From Crotophaga sulcirostris (Eukaryota; Chordata; Aves; Cuculiformes; Crotophagidae): a stretch of DNA of 64,000 nucleotides. The position numbers and the translations under genes are program-made. Location: NCBI GenBank assembly GCA_013397455.1, contig VYZB01000057.1, positions 2,561,072 through 2,625,071 on the forward strand, in the 5' to 3' direction. A model generated the notes under the pieces. That model worked only from the letters and a program-made list of their open reading frames with translations, was not told where the DNA came from and made no database searches. This document shows positions 11,001-24,916 of the stretch, piece after piece. Each line of letters opens with the position of its first letter. Positions within the stretch are counted from its first letter, which is position 1.

Positions 11001-14000
11001 AAGATAAAATCCAAATTTTTACTCCATTTAGTAAGATTTCTCTGGTCCTGTTGTACTCACAGCTTTAAATTTCAGGAGATGCCTGGTACTTTTCCATAAT
11101 TTCTTCTATAGATTTTACTTGAGAGCTAACTGTCACTTTGAGGCTGAAGCATACTGAGCTGGATTTCTGAGTTTGATTCTTCCTAAGATCAGGAGCTAAG
11201 TGTGTTTGTTGTAGAGGGACTGGTGGTAATTTATGAAGTCACAGCCTTCTGTGTCAGTGGAAAGCCTTGCATTACTTCAGTGTGATTGGATTAGGCATTA
11301 GTAACTGAAAGTTAATATTAGAGATCAAGGATGAATGATTAATTTTAAGACAAGTTACTGACTTTAAAATTAGATTATAAAATTTTCCTCCTTGATGTTT
11401 ATAATACTGATGTTGATAAAAGTGTTCATTGGTATCATAGTCTGAGCATCAAATAAAGTTTGATAGATTCATATTTTTACTTATTATTCTGATAGGTTGA
11501 TAAAGCTGACTTACAACAGAGGGTTTGCCATTGCCAGTCTTATTCTTGGAATAAAACCCGAAAATAGTGTGTGGAATTGAGTTGAGAACAAAATACATTG
11601 CAATCTCTTGGCATTGTTCTTATTTAATGACATTGTCATAGAGAAAACATTTCCCTTACACGGTTTATTTGCCTTCAATAATATAACAGATTTTAGTACG
11701 AAGGATTTCAGTTGCATCTTACAATAATATCTCACTGTTAACTTCAATAATGTTATGATGACATACGAACAAGGAAAAAGCATTTAGGATCCAATGCTTT
11801 TTTATTTTTAGCGTAATGCTCATTGGGATGTCTTTTGAAGAAAACATCAGTAAAATACGTTGTACAATATTGTCAATCATGCCCGTACAGTTCTTTAATG
11901 TTGCTGAAAAGAAGGCTGTAATTAATTTTTGTCCATCCTATGCAGTGGGGTGTCATCCTTGCAAGTCTTGAAATTAATTTTATGTAATAAAATTCCAGCT
12001 ACTTACTAAGCTGAGCAACTTTTGTTGCATATTAAGTTGCATGTAGTTACATTGGAGAAAAGAAAGAAAATTTGATGCTATTTTATTACTGGGAGTTTAA
12101 TGGATGCAAAACAAATCTGGAAAAGCCAGATTAATTTTTTTATTGCTCTCACATTACCAGCAAAATTACGAATTATTTTACATGTGATAACTCTCATGAA
12201 TTCACCTGTTGCTTTTGAAATATATGCTTGGATGCAATTTGATGCAATTTGGGGTATAATTTGAGAATAATAGGTTACACGAATAAAAGCATGATTTTAT
12301 TAACATAATTGCTCTTAATGCCCAAGCCAAGAACCCCCAGTGCAGGCTTTCTCACATGATTTGCATTTAATAAGTGCATTTCACAGGCACAATTCTTAAA
12401 GGGTAGAGTGGCATAACCTCTATTTTTATGACTTTGCTTTTTTACCAAATAAAACTCTGCTCCTTGAAAGTTCTAATGGAACTTAGAAGATATTGGCTCA
12501 TCTGAAGACCAGTGTCTGATGTGGCCAAGAAAACAGTATTCCTTCAGACGTAGACACAAATATACTTAATGAACTCTGGAATTATAAAAAACATGCATTG
12601 TTCAAAGCTTTTATTTTTGTGACAGAAAGCAGTAGTAAAGAACTAGTAGGCTACCACAGCATATTTTTCAGTATTATTTGAGATTGCAAGGGAGAGATGA
12701 CTGTGTTACTGTAAGCACTATTCTTCATTACTATTCCACTTATATCTCAAAGGAGTGTATCACAGAAAAACAATATAAAGTAGAGCAGGAAGGATATTTT
12801 GCAAGTCATTTTATTCCTTTTTCTATCCCAAAGCTGAACCCATGATATCTATGTTGTCCCCAGGAAGTAACAGTCAAACTATTTTTAAAACATTTCACTG
12901 ATGGAAATTCCATATCCTTCCTTAGCAATATTCTTCAAATATTGAAGAAAAATGATAGATTCCTTCCTTTGTTGCAAAGTATGTTCCTGCCCTTTATCTC
13001 ATAAGTTGATATGGGTGCCAACATCCCAATTAAGGTCTTTTTCATCTTAACCTTCCTTACAAGTGGACTTTGCTTTCTTGGCAACTCCATCTCTTCAGAG
13101 TATTTCACTCCATGGCTTTGCTTCCACCTTTCTTACAGGTTCTGTCTATGCATGCAATACAACTCTTCCTGGGGTTCTGCTCCCTGCGTTGTTGATAATG
13201 AGCAGGGACTAATAAGGTCTTACTATCAAATTGATTGTTTCTCCACGTTCTGTTTCCTCTGGGCTTAGATAAGGCAGAGTCTAGTTAGACTTGAGATGTA
13301 CCACGGCAGCATGCTGAGGCTGCCCTGGTCACTGGTGTTGCTGGGCCCTATGAAGCGAGACTGCTTCTCTGCTGACCCAACAGGTCATAGTTTCTTGGCT
13401 TCACTGCAAGCCTGAGCGTTCACGTGGGAAAATGAGAGTATGGTACTCGGTGGAAGGAATCAATCCAGTTTCCATTTTTAACTGCAGTTATGCTGTTTAG
13501 GGTTGGGATGAAGAAGCAGAGATTATTTTTTAGCAAATTCTGAATAGTTTCATGCCCACCATCAGATGTATTACTTTTCCATATGAGAATTATCTGCTTC
13601 TATCTCTGATGTGTATAACTCACACCTTTGTTACTAAGGGAGATCAGTTTTCTTCCGGCAATTTTGGTAGCAGCCCTCTCACAAAATATATTTAATTCTC
13701 TTATAACCATCTACAAAGGGACACCTAACAATAGTTCTTAACTATTCTGGTTTTCACATACTTCTTCTAGACACTTAAATGATGCAGTTACTGTGATTCG
13801 AGCTTTATTGCTTCATTGGATAAACCTAGCAACAGCATCAGACAGGAGTTAGAACACCTGTGGCACACTGTGGCGTAACACCCATCTCACATAACCGAAC
13901 CTAACATGAAGAACCTAGCTGTGGTGTTTTGCTTCTGCCAAGGCAGTGAAGAACAGTAGACGTGACCTGAACTTGCCAGGTAGCAGTGTTTGAGGAGTAA

Positions 14001-17000
14001 ACTGCCAAGTGTACTGCAAACATACTTCATGGTCTTCCAGAGACAGACAGCGGTGCACTAGAAACCATGATACGGCAGAAGGTACATAGCACATCCATCA
14101 CCCAACAAACCTCACAGGAGCTGTGTGAATTATACCACGTACTTCAATTCATGAGTCACACCAAGTATATACAAGCCATGCATATGTATATGTCTGTAAA
14201 TGCATACTTACAAGCTGTGTTTAAGTAAATGTGTTATCTAGTTGCACAAAATTGATTAGTTATGAAGTAAATTATTTTTCATTTATGTTATCCCTGTAAA
14301 GATCTCCAGATGGGTATTTTGTGTTAACGGACAACTGCATAGAAATAGGGACTATTATTAATTGTAAAAATCTGTCTGTGAGGAAGTTTTGCATTATGTT
14401 GCAGTCTATTGTTTCAATTTCTTTTATAGACTGCTAAAAGCCATTGTGTGGTGTTATCTCTACCATCAAAAGCATTTTTCTCCTAAGAGCCTCCAACATA
14501 GGAGGTTCTTGAGATTTGGCATACTTGGGTCACAAGCTTGCGTAGCTGATGAAGACCTATGACCTGCAACAGCAAGCAGGTTGTGTCAATCTAGGTGCAA
14601 GCTCACAGTTAGCTGGCAGAGCTTCTGCTGCCTCGTTACTGCATCTAGCCATGACCCCCAGCTGGCTTGCCATGCATCACACAGGTGTCTGTTGTCGATC
14701 TTGTCTTATTACAAAGTTCATACAATTCAAGGGGTATTGTTAGGGTATTAAAACAGACCTCTTCACAGAGCAGTTCAGTCCACCTAATGTCTGAGTCCAT
14801 GGCTTCAGAAATATCCACATTTTTCCATTGAATATAGGGAAAGTTTTGAGTGATGGGACATTGCTGAAGAGTCACATTTAAACAATTTCTTTATAAAGAA
14901 GCAGCAATGAACTGGTTACAATATTATCAATTTTTTCTTCATCATGTGGAATTACCTGAATCAATGGTCTTGCTCCATCGCAGGTGTGCCCTTAAGTTGT
15001 TCTTTTGATGCCAACTTGATGCCATCACCCACAGCTCCCTTGCTCACCTCCTGTTTCACAAAGAGGATTGGGCAATTGCCTCACTACCTTACCCAAACAC
15101 CTATAATCACCTCATCCCACCCCACCCCAGAGTGTTTCATATAGCTGAACTTTTCCATTGCTTACGTGAGGGGTTACAAAGGGCAGATGCCTCAGGCACA
15201 TGTGCCACTTCCCAAGGGAAAGAACGTGCTCAGCTGCATGTTTTCTCAGGTTATTTTAACTGTCTTGCAGTAGGTGATATTGAATCCCTCCTTCCTTTCC
15301 CCGACCCACCCCCTACTTCCTCTTCCTCTAAAATATTTGCATTTTTCTGCCAGAACCACTAGGTGTCACAAGTACTTGCATCTGTACTATAAAATCATGT
15401 AAAATATTATCCTGGAGATCTTGATATATTCCTTATTTTTATTGAGGAGGCCAAGAATCAGGGCATAGACTTGCTGTAAATGTGGAAGCTACTGGATGCA
15501 ATTAAAAAATTAGATGCATTAATCTGGTGCTTACAGAGCAGGTCCCTAGTGTTTCATGGCAAACAATTTAGCACACAAGGGATTTATGCCTGCCAGTGAT
15601 GGGCCTTAATTCAGCTAACCGTAGAAAACTAATAAACTGGATGTGATCCAAAAGATCAATAGACTGTATCTAACATATGGAAATATGATGGTGAAACAGG
15701 ATGTGTAGAATTAGAATGCAGAAAGAGCTCCACCATGAAAAAGGCTTATGGCTAAGAAACAGAACAATCCTCGGACTAAATTTACATGATTTTCAAACCA
15801 AAACTGAGTAATCCATGCCACTAATGAGACATATATTCTTCTTCTTCTCCCTATTCCTGTTCCCATCTGTCTGTTTATAAACTAATCAATCATTCTTGCC
15901 TAGCAGTATGAGTTTTACATTGTCTGGGAAGATATATTCTCAGCATCCCAGTGGGACTCACAGTATACCACTAATTGACTTTGTGGGAGCCTGAGACACT
16001 GATCATTTCTGAAGATGATATTTCAATTTTTCGAATGTTAGAAAGTATATTTTTTAGATTTTTTCCTTAGCCTTTTAAAACATTTTATTTTTTTAAATTA
16101 CAGCCAGCCATTTCAATTTCTGTTTACCTTTCTTCAGAAAAAAAATCCCCAAGCCTCCTGCATTCCACCACCATGTAGTACATCCACTTACATGCATACT
16201 ATCTGCCCTTTTGCTGCTCTATGAGCCACAACTCAGTGCACCATTGTACAGTGCACTGAACAAAGAGCACGAGAGGATATCTTCTGTCTGAAAGGAAGGA
16301 AACTCAAATATTCTCATTTGGGACCTGGATTCAGCTGAACCCCATGGCAGCCACTGGCCTTTGCAGCTTTTCACTGATATCTGCTTACATTAGTTAGATC
16401 TTCAGCTGAAGCAAGGAACAAGAGTGGAGGAAGATGACAACAGGTGATGGGAAGTAGATGGCAAGAGGTGTACGTACGGATATTACTGCAATGACAATCC
16501 TGCTGCTGGTATTATAAACTACAAGATCACTCAATAACTTGCAGCAGGAGTCTGAAGGTGCTGCAGTAGGGTGGGAGGACCTGGCTGTCCTATAATTCCC
16601 CCCCCTTCCCCAACCCCTGTAAACCCCTTCTCATCCATTTAAAAAAAGATATGTTAACCACGTGCCAATGGTTTTGAATCCCAGTGTCTGCTACATCACT
16701 GACTTCAACTCTTTCAGCATTTTAATCAGTTTGAGAGCATTAAGGGACATACGGGAGACAGGCTTGCTGAAAGGTTTTGATGCTTACATAGGTCTACTCT
16801 GACCATACTCAGAAATATGACCTTCCTCATTTTCCCTCTTTAAATTATTTGCTCCTCAAAATTAATGCAGCTTTATACACAGAAATCTAAAATATTGCAT
16901 GTAGTTAGGGGCTTGATCGAATATGGTATTACTGCATGACATTCAAACAGATAGACAGTGTTATTAATATGGAGTGGCTGATTATATTGTCATTTTAAGC

Positions 17001-18321
17001 TGGTAAGATGAGAGTGTAATGGTTTTGGGCTATACCAGATGGTGGATTTAGACACTGAGGAGTACTGCACTGCTCCTGGAATAGAATACATCACCCTGAA
17101 AGAAGAAAAGACCATTCATTCCTTTTCTCTAATATAGTATTTCAGGATAAAGACTGACATCACAATGTAGCTGTGAGTTATTGCTTAATAAAGCTGCATA
17201 AGGCTTGTAAGTCATGCCATACAGTGCACTATCAGTCAAATTAATCACTCATAGAAGACAGCTAATTTGGTCGTAAATGCACTTTTTAGAATGAATGCTG
17301 AATGTTACTAACTGCCATTAAGTAGCCACCTGTTGCACATTCATGACATTATATTTGGTCTATTGCTGCAATAATCTAAACTGTGCTTAAAGACAGAGTT
17401 AAAATCCAAATAATGTTTTGTTAATAACCTACCATGTAAATAAACATGATCATTTATGGCCAGAGGTAATTACATTGTTGAATCATTTTCTTACAAAACT
17501 TAAATAGAAAATCAGATTGAATTTGAACTTTACTTGTATTTAAATGAAGGTGTGTCTTGAACCATAATAGGTGCAATTACAAAGATAAGATTAAGGAGGT
17601 GCCAACTTTCTTCTGTTTTTATTTTTTCAGAGTAGCTTTGTAGGAAGGACAGATTTTTGTATGCTAGCTCTCTGTGCAGAAGAGGAATTTCCTGGGCAGA
17701 AATCTACCCATCTCCCTTTATGAGGCCTGGCCTTTATAGGGCTATTTCCTCTACTTACCAAGCAGAAACAATTACTTAAAAAAAAAAGAATGTTACATTT
17801 TGTTACCACTGGGGTGTGCCACTTAAAAGGATTATGTTTTCTACCCAGTAATTCATTCTTCTATAGCTTCATGCTGAACCAGCACCCTTTCCATTCATCT
17901 AATACGCTCGGATCAGTCATCGGTCTCTTATTCTAAGAGAGGGAAAGAATGAAGAGGTGCTGTTTCTTGGCCAGTGCCACACAAACATAGCATTCAAAGA
18001 CCAGAGGAAACAGTTCATGCCCCTACCAGCAAGATTATTTGCACCTGAAGTTTTTCATTTGGATAGTCCTCTGCTTTTAGCTAAGTAGTTAGGCTCTTTG
18101 GCTTGTTGGCAGGAAATCTGTGACACTTGCTGAGGTGAGTTCATCCCACCTCCCTTGCACGCCTATTTCATGAGAGGATATTACCCTAAGAACATGTCTC
18201 TCTCTTTCTCCTTTGGTGAGGTTACCCCAGTCTACAGGCCTATCTGAGATACCCAGGCTTTAGAAGATGACATTTAATTGAGCTGAATCTCACAGCTAGT
18301 ACACTTCCCAGCCCACTGGAG
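5001..18321. other. AT-rich intergenic DNA, no gene recognised
   Basis: Both strands hold only short open frames (under about 105 codons) without family resemblance. Small items seen: a (TG)n run at 6682-6697, poly-T near 7607-7617, and a perfect 10-bp tandem duplication at 12231-12250. No CR1 copy is clear to me in this 13 kb, although very old copies could be missed. No FABP-like exon was seen. Confidence 0.55.
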
Positions 18322-18570
18322 CATGTTTAACCTGGAGAAGAGAAGGCTTAGGGAGCATCTAAATGCAGCCTTACAATACTTACGAAGAGATTACCAAGAA
18401 AAGGGAGCCAGGTTGGATACAAAGAAAAATGTTTTCCCTTGAGGACAGACATGCAGTGTAAGAGAATGCCCAGAGAACTGTGGGATCTCTGATCCTGGAG
18501 ATTTTGATGGCAAGACAGAGCTGCTCCTACTTTGAGCAGGGGATTGGACAACGACTCCTCAAATCACCTA
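18322..18570 (+). mobile_element. decayed CR1-like LINE fragment
   Basis: The stretch 'cctggagaagagaaggctta' (18331-18350) followed by gcatctaaatgcagcctta and later gcccagagaactgtgggatctctg and gagcaggggattggacaac is the order of words in the 3' part of old CR1 copies. Many substitutions and gaps are present and no frame survives. The terminal octamer repeat is not visible. Recognised from pattern order, without alignment. Confidence 0.6.
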
Positions 18571-21231
18571 AATTATTGGTGATTTTGTATTGTCCTTCAT
18601 GTTGAAATATCACACATGGGATATTATACACATAAATCAGAGGCAGCCTGTGAAGGTACTGTTGAGGTGAAAGTTAATGCAGGGTCTAGACAAGGTTGAA
18701 CACAGAGGACTACATCAGGTGTTAATAAGGTATCCGGGCAATTTTAGGTTCAGTTAGCACCTCCAGTAAATGAGCTTTCAGAAATGTATCTGTTCTTGTA
18801 AGAACTTGTCACAGCACAGTTGTGGTGGCTCTTGCTTTAGTGTGTGGGGAAGGTATAAGGATTAAAAGCTGTTTTAGAATTTGAATGAGAGTGAAATAAA
18901 GAAAATGGCACAGAAAAAAGATAGATAGTGTGTAGTTATATGAAAACATAGATAAAAGGTTCTCAGAAAGAATGACTGATGGATTTATTAGTGGATTAAC
19001 TAAATCAAGTACACCTTATGAACTTTAAAACGTAATATTTCCTCTGAAGATAGTTGTTAAATGACACTTTAAGAAAATAATTTGTTTGGAAAAAATAAAT
19101 CAATATCGATAATCAAGAATGAATATTGAATTATATTGTAGGTGGGAAACAAAAAGATGTTTTAGGAACAGAGGCGAGTCAGGGAAATGTCAGACAGGCA
19201 AATCCATGAGCCTGCTGGAAATAGGTGTTATAAAGAGAATGTAAATGATGGGTCACTTAAATTCTGTGCAATTCAAGAAATATTTAGTCTGTGCCCTAAA
19301 TTCTGCAGAGTTCCAATCTGGAGCACTCCTGGCTTTTGCCTTGGGGAATGATACAGTGTAAAATTTGTGCACGGGCTTCCCATTGGCTTTTAGGGTAGAA
19401 TCGTGCACTGGGAAAAGTCCAAGTTAATGTTAGATACTGATTTCTCAATGCATTGCCAGCATATTTCTTACTGCAAGTAAATTGCACAAAAAATGAAAAA
19501 AAATGTTATAAATAGAACAAACCATTACACAAGTGTGGTATTACATTCCAAGCCCAGTGATGCTGATGTTTTCAACCGATTAAGTCAAAAAGTACAGAGG
19601 AAGTTATTTTCCTTATTAAACCACCCATTTCTGTCAACAGATTTCTTGCCTACTGGATAGAAGAAAAAAAGCACTTTCATGCTAGATTTTTCAGCACAGT
19701 TTTATTATTCTCCTTCTCTTATTTAGAAATCAGTCATATCTCAGCTAGCTTTGTATCTAGTTCAAAACTGAAATGATATTTTTATAAATCTTGATGTGAG
19801 AAGGTTTGACCCTTTTTAGTATACAAACACAGGAAATATCCATGAGAAGAAGTATTGCTGGAACATTGTTATTTACTATAATATTAATCTCAGAAAAAAA
19901 TAGAGGACTATGACACTTGACTTTGACAGAATTGAACTATTATTAATATCTTAACGGACAAATAAACAACAGTTAACTATTGACATTCACCTAATTGTGT
20001 CCATTTCTCGAGCAATAAATAACGAAGAACACTGTTAGAGTGGTTAGTGAGCAAGACTACTAGACACTGACACTAACATTCCATATTGCTTTAAGCAAAT
20101 ACAATTGCTTAGGCATAGATCTTCAATGCATTTTCTTATGTGTCTTTTAACATCTGATTGTAGCCTCTATGCTTTTCTTCCTTATTTGAAAGGTATCATT
20201 ATAATGCTTTTCTACCTCACAGGCATTTATTGGAAAACTCAACAAGCTAAAATAATGGGGCCATAGAAGTAGTTGAGGGAAGGAGGTATGAGAAGGGGAG
20301 CAACTCACTGAAGTGTTTTAAAAACTATGCTAATCACTTTCTCCCACTAATTTGGATTAAAATTATGCAGAAAACCCTACACCTTCATAGCTCCACCTTA
20401 GATGATATTCTTTGCCCCCATACTCACTAAAATACTAATGTGGCACAGAGAAACAGATATGATGTGCTTTTTTGTCCTTAGATTCAATTCCTGAAAAACA
20501 AGGGACTTTTATCTTTACAGCTTTTCCCTTCAGCTTTTCTTGAAGTTTCCATTTTTCAGCACACCTCACAGATGCTGCTGACTTAACACTATTAGTAGAT
20601 GAGCTTCTTTGAGCCCCAAAACTGCTCTGAAAGTGCTCAACCTGAAAAGGATCTTGACTTTACCATTTTTACCTTTCAGTTTGGATCAGGTTGTTGTTAT
20701 TGTTAACACTTCAGGCAAAACGATAACTAAAGTATGAAAATAAACATAATGAAAGTATTACGATTCTTACACACTTCATCCAGTGGAATAAATTAGGCTA
20801 CTTAATCTGTATTTAGTAATTATTTTGCTCTCTTTTGAAGGCTTTGTGCTGTTTGCAAGATTTTGAAAGTTTCTCCTCCAGGCTTTAACCACTGTGAGCA
20901 GCTCCTCCTCTGTTTTCAGGTCAAGTCAGTGACTGAAGCTAATTGTATCCCTCTTGCATGGGAGGGACCATATTGACTTGTTGATGTTCCATTTTCCTAT
21001 TTTGAAATCAAAAGACCTTTGCAATCCATGGAATGGATAGGCAAGCTACAGAAGTATGATGTGTTACAATATGTGTCATCACAAGTCCTGGAATAGCTGA
21101 TGGAATAGCACCAACTTCATTAAATACAGTGTTCTTTGTTCAATTGCAAAACAATCACAACTCAAATGCACAGTCAACAGGTTCTAAATGACTATGGCTT
21201 TTATACACACTTCATAGCTTCATTAAAGCAT
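18571..21231. other. AT-rich intergenic DNA, nothing recognised
   Basis: No coding, RNA or repeat feature could be supported. Open frames are short and show no known family. Confidence 0.5.
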
Positions 21232-21385
21232 TGGATACACTTCTGGAGGTAACTTAGTCCAACATTCTGCTCAAAGCCAGCCTACGAGCAGGGTCAGGTC
21301 AGCCATCATTGTGTTCTGGCTGGGTCATGAAAAGTCCAAGGTGATGACTCTATCTGTATACATCCAGTTATGATTTCTGGGCAAC
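21232..21385 (-). mobile_element. small decayed CR1-like fragment
   Basis: The words 'acttctggaggtaacttagtccaac' and 'tctgctcaaagcc...gcagggtcagg' (about 21240-21300) match the reverse complement of the 3' region of old CR1 elements, where a line such as 'ctggaggtcatctagtccaac' is typical. The remainder to about 21385 is weaker. Direction is inferred from these words. Confidence 0.55.
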
Positions 21386-23249
21386 AGATAGAATGCTATG
21401 TAAGAATTGTCTTCATTCGCATTGGCTAGGTAAGGGCCAAACCCAAAAGCAACAGATTCTCTTTCTTCCCTCGAGAGAATAATTTACCGAGAGAGGGATG
21501 GAGGTTTCATAGTTGTGAATAATTATGGCAGAAGTGGTATGTTGCAAGAGCTTATCAAGTAGTCTGCCCAATGCTCCTCTAGGCATAATAGAAATCGATA
21601 GCATTTCATAGTCAGGGTCTGTACAAGAGGTGCAGCTGTCTCCAGGTAAACTGTACATCACAGCTATTGCTCTCTGATAAACACTGTTAAAGGTTTCTTT
21701 TTCCATTGGACAACACTATAAATTTACAATTATGACCATTCCTGAAGCTGTGTTAATTGCCATTAATTGGACTCAGCAGGAGACAGCTTACTATTATCAC
21801 CAAGGCAGCCCACTAGGAACTGCACAATACCCAGTTTTTAAGAATGTGCATTTTTGGATGAATGAACAAGCAGCGTTGGCCTCCAATGTGTTACGGTGGA
21901 GGGGGCTGAATTACTGAATTGTGTGTTCCTCTGTGAAGGAAAAAATGTCATTTACGATGTAGGTGTGTCACGTGTAAAACTTTCAGTAGGTTTCTTCAAA
22001 GTCCAATTTTTACATTGCTGAATGCTTCTCTTGTTCCCAGTAACTTTCATCTTCCTTCACAAATTCCACAAAAATTCAACAGGAGAGATTTCTTTCAGTC
22101 TGAAAGAGGCATATTCCTTAAAACATTGTCTTCCATATCAAAGAGAATTTTTATCTTAAAGATGACATGGCAAAACGATACAAAATGGCAGAAGATCCTC
22201 TGTCTATAGAAAGCAGGTAAAACTGTTTGTATTGCCTTCCCAATCACTGCCGTTTGACTGTGGCCTGCAAAAGCAGCTTCTCAAGTCCACTCTCCATACC
22301 TAAGACCTTCAGATTATTGCTGATTTTCTTAATCAGTACCAAATGTAGTGCTAATTTTTTGTCATTCCATTCCTGACATAAAATGAGACCAGAACTAGCA
22401 ATGACACTTAAAGATGAAAGATGAGCTACGACCGTATATCAATAGCCTTTGCCCGTAACTGACCAGTGCTTGATTTATACCAATAAATTGAGGCTGTAAG
22501 ACTGGAATTAATTTCTATTTCTTTGGCTCAGATTATCCAGTAAGCACTTTGTAACTTTCCTTGACTTTTAAAGATGGCTATACCTGTGAAGAGGTGTTTC
22601 TGGGCTCATTAGAAAAAATTGTAATACTCAACTTCTTCCTTGCTCATTCGATACCTTGAATTCAAGGAACTATTAATTTTTAGTTGGCCCGTGAAAGTTA
22701 GAAAATGAAGAGCCTGATGGCATGGAAATAGGGTTTACCTTCTGCCCAAAAATATGGTTAAGCCTCAGAGCTTAATCCCTCAGAGTTTTTCATTAATATT
22801 GCATTTTGCAGCATATGCAGCTAAAACTTTGGTGAGACTACAATTTCAACCAGATATCAGCCTCCAAGCAATAAAAATAGCACTGAATTTCCATTTGCTT
22901 TTCACAAGCAAGTTTACCAAGTATTCGCTGTGATCGCAACCAAAGTAAAACCGCCCAGGATTAAACAGTCTTTTTTTTTTTAAGTCAGAATTTATGCTAA
23001 TACCAGAATCTCAGTCTTTATGTTTTTAAAAAAGCAACTACTGTCTAGAAAAGAACATTTTTTTCTCTCTGGAGACGCACTTTTTTGGAGCTCATTCAAA
23101 TTGAGAGTTGTCTTTGAAAAAGGTTGTTTGGGTTTATCTCCTTTCTCTCCCAGCCATACAAGTGGTCAAATATTTTTTTTTCCTTTACTCACATATTTCA
23201 ACCTTATTCTCTTGCTGTTCAAATTAAATTCAATTTAAATACCAGTAAC
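21386..23249. other. intergenic DNA, nothing recognised
   Basis: Opposed short open frames occur at 21413-21706 (-) and 21732-21917 (+) with no known family. A poly-T run lies near 22971-22981. No repeat or gene could be supported. Confidence 0.5.
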
Positions 23250-24500
23250 TGAAGTGATCAGTGCCTAGTTAGGTGTGCATGGCATCCAAGGAAGCGAGAG
23301 GAGAGCAGGTTCTCTCTTGCCCATGTGCCACATTTAGGAGATGCTATGGAGACCCTACATGGGCCAAGCTCTTGAGACACTGCTGTGAAACAGTTTGTCC
23401 TGTGGGATTCATATCGGTGGTGAAGTCCATGTGTGACAGAAAACACGTGATTTTCTGGGAAGCCTGCTAAACAGGAGACATCTTTTCCACCATGTCTCTC
23501 TTCACTGCAATGCCATGCAGACATCTTTCAGCTCAGAAGGCACAAAGCCTACACGAGCGCTGAAATGGGGACTGACTGTTCCTGGTAGAAATACAGCACC
23601 TGAGGACATGGCCGTGCATGGATAGAGAACGAATGACCAACCCCACAGATGAAGATGGCTGCATCCAAGGCAGTGATCAGCGGGGCTGGGTGCAGCAACT
23701 GTACACCGGACATGGCTGCTGGGCCTTGGCCCTCAAGGAGCCCATGGGAAAGTAGCTGGGCCTGGGCTGGTTCCAGGATCAAGCGACTGCATGGAGACAG
23801 ACTGTCCAAAAATCCTACTTGGGCATTATCAGGCTCCTGTTTTCTCTTGATTTTGGGCTGGCCTGGTAATGGGCAGCTGCAGGATGGCCCAGAGCCCCCC
23901 GCATGCTGTGAAACAAGTCCCCAGGTCCTGGAGCAAGAGCTGCTGTTGCACCAGTTCAAGTGACAGTCACTGGGGTATTAGAAATCTTCCTTTCCCTCCA
24001 GTAGCCCCATCAAACACTCTTAATTTTAGCTATTTTCTAAAAATATTGCAGGCCTCAGCGCCCATCCTTGAAGCAGCTTACACTGTGTCTGGGCCTGGCT
24101 TTGCCAGTAGCAGTGCCTGTATTGTGTCAGCTGGTGTCCAGAGTGTTCCTGGGCTGTGACTGGCAGGCCTCGTGCAACTGGAGCGGGGCATGGTCCTGGC
24201 ACTGCCCGCGTGCCCTAGCTCCTTGCTGGCATAGCCAAGGGCTGGTGGGCACATGGTGGGAGGTGGAGAAGCCCTGGGCACTGCTGGAGGTGGCTGGTGA
24301 CCTGGAGGTAGCTACACTGGATCAAGACCTGTGCGCTACCTCTTTTCTCCAAAGACATGAGCCCCCTGTCCCCAGGGCTCTTAGGTGTCCACTGTCTCCT
24401 GTGTCCTGAGCGCTGGGCAGGCCGATGTGCCCTCTCCCTCCAGTGAGACAATGCTTTCTTCTTGGATCCATGCTCTGAATCATCTACTTGTTCATTTGCC
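23250..24500. other. GC-richer unidentified block
   Basis: This 1.25 kb is visibly richer in G and C than its flanks, especially 23640-23960 and 24060-24440. It is full of TG/CA and CTGG/CCAG words but poor in CG, so it is not a CpG island. Overlapping open frames of 90-136 codons occur on both strands (for example 23549-23959 minus and 24068-24409 plus), as expected when stop codons are scarce. I recognise no protein family, LTR boundary or CR1 motif. It may be an old repeat, an unannotated exon-bearing region, or simply a local base-composition change. Confidence 0.4.
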
Positions 24501-24884
24501 AAAACTAATTTTTCCTAAAGAAAACTAACCAAAACAGAATGAAAACACACTTGCAATTATACAACTATTTATCAAAAGTCTTTATTTTTCATTATTATGT
24601 ATTCTCCAGCCAAAAAACGGGATTATCTTTTCAAACCATTCTTGTCTTCCAGTTTTGCACCTGGACTGCTCAGTCATATCTCTCAATTTAATCTTTTGGT
24701 TAACTGTTACATAAGAAGAAACTCCACCTTGATAAGGAACTTGTTTCTGTGTAGTTGGCTATCTGCAACCACATGTTAACTCTTCAATCATGAAAGTGAG
24801 GACGACTGATCAGTCACGTATCAGGGCTCCAAAACAGGCTGAAGGTTTTCCGTGCATATTAAAATCAATGTGTTTTAAATGGAT

Positions 24885-24916
24885 TTCATTGTAAATGAAC
24901 TTCATTGTAAATGAAC
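24885..24916. repeat. perfect 16-bp tandem duplication
   Basis: The unit ttcattgtaaatgaac occurs twice in direct succession (24885-24900 and 24901-24916). The unit is itself partly palindromic (TTCATT against AATGAA), so the pair can also form a small hairpin. Confidence 0.9.

Noticed and set aside
23549..24502. Overlapping open frames on both strands
   Set aside because: Low stop-codon density from base composition; frames shadow each other and show no family.
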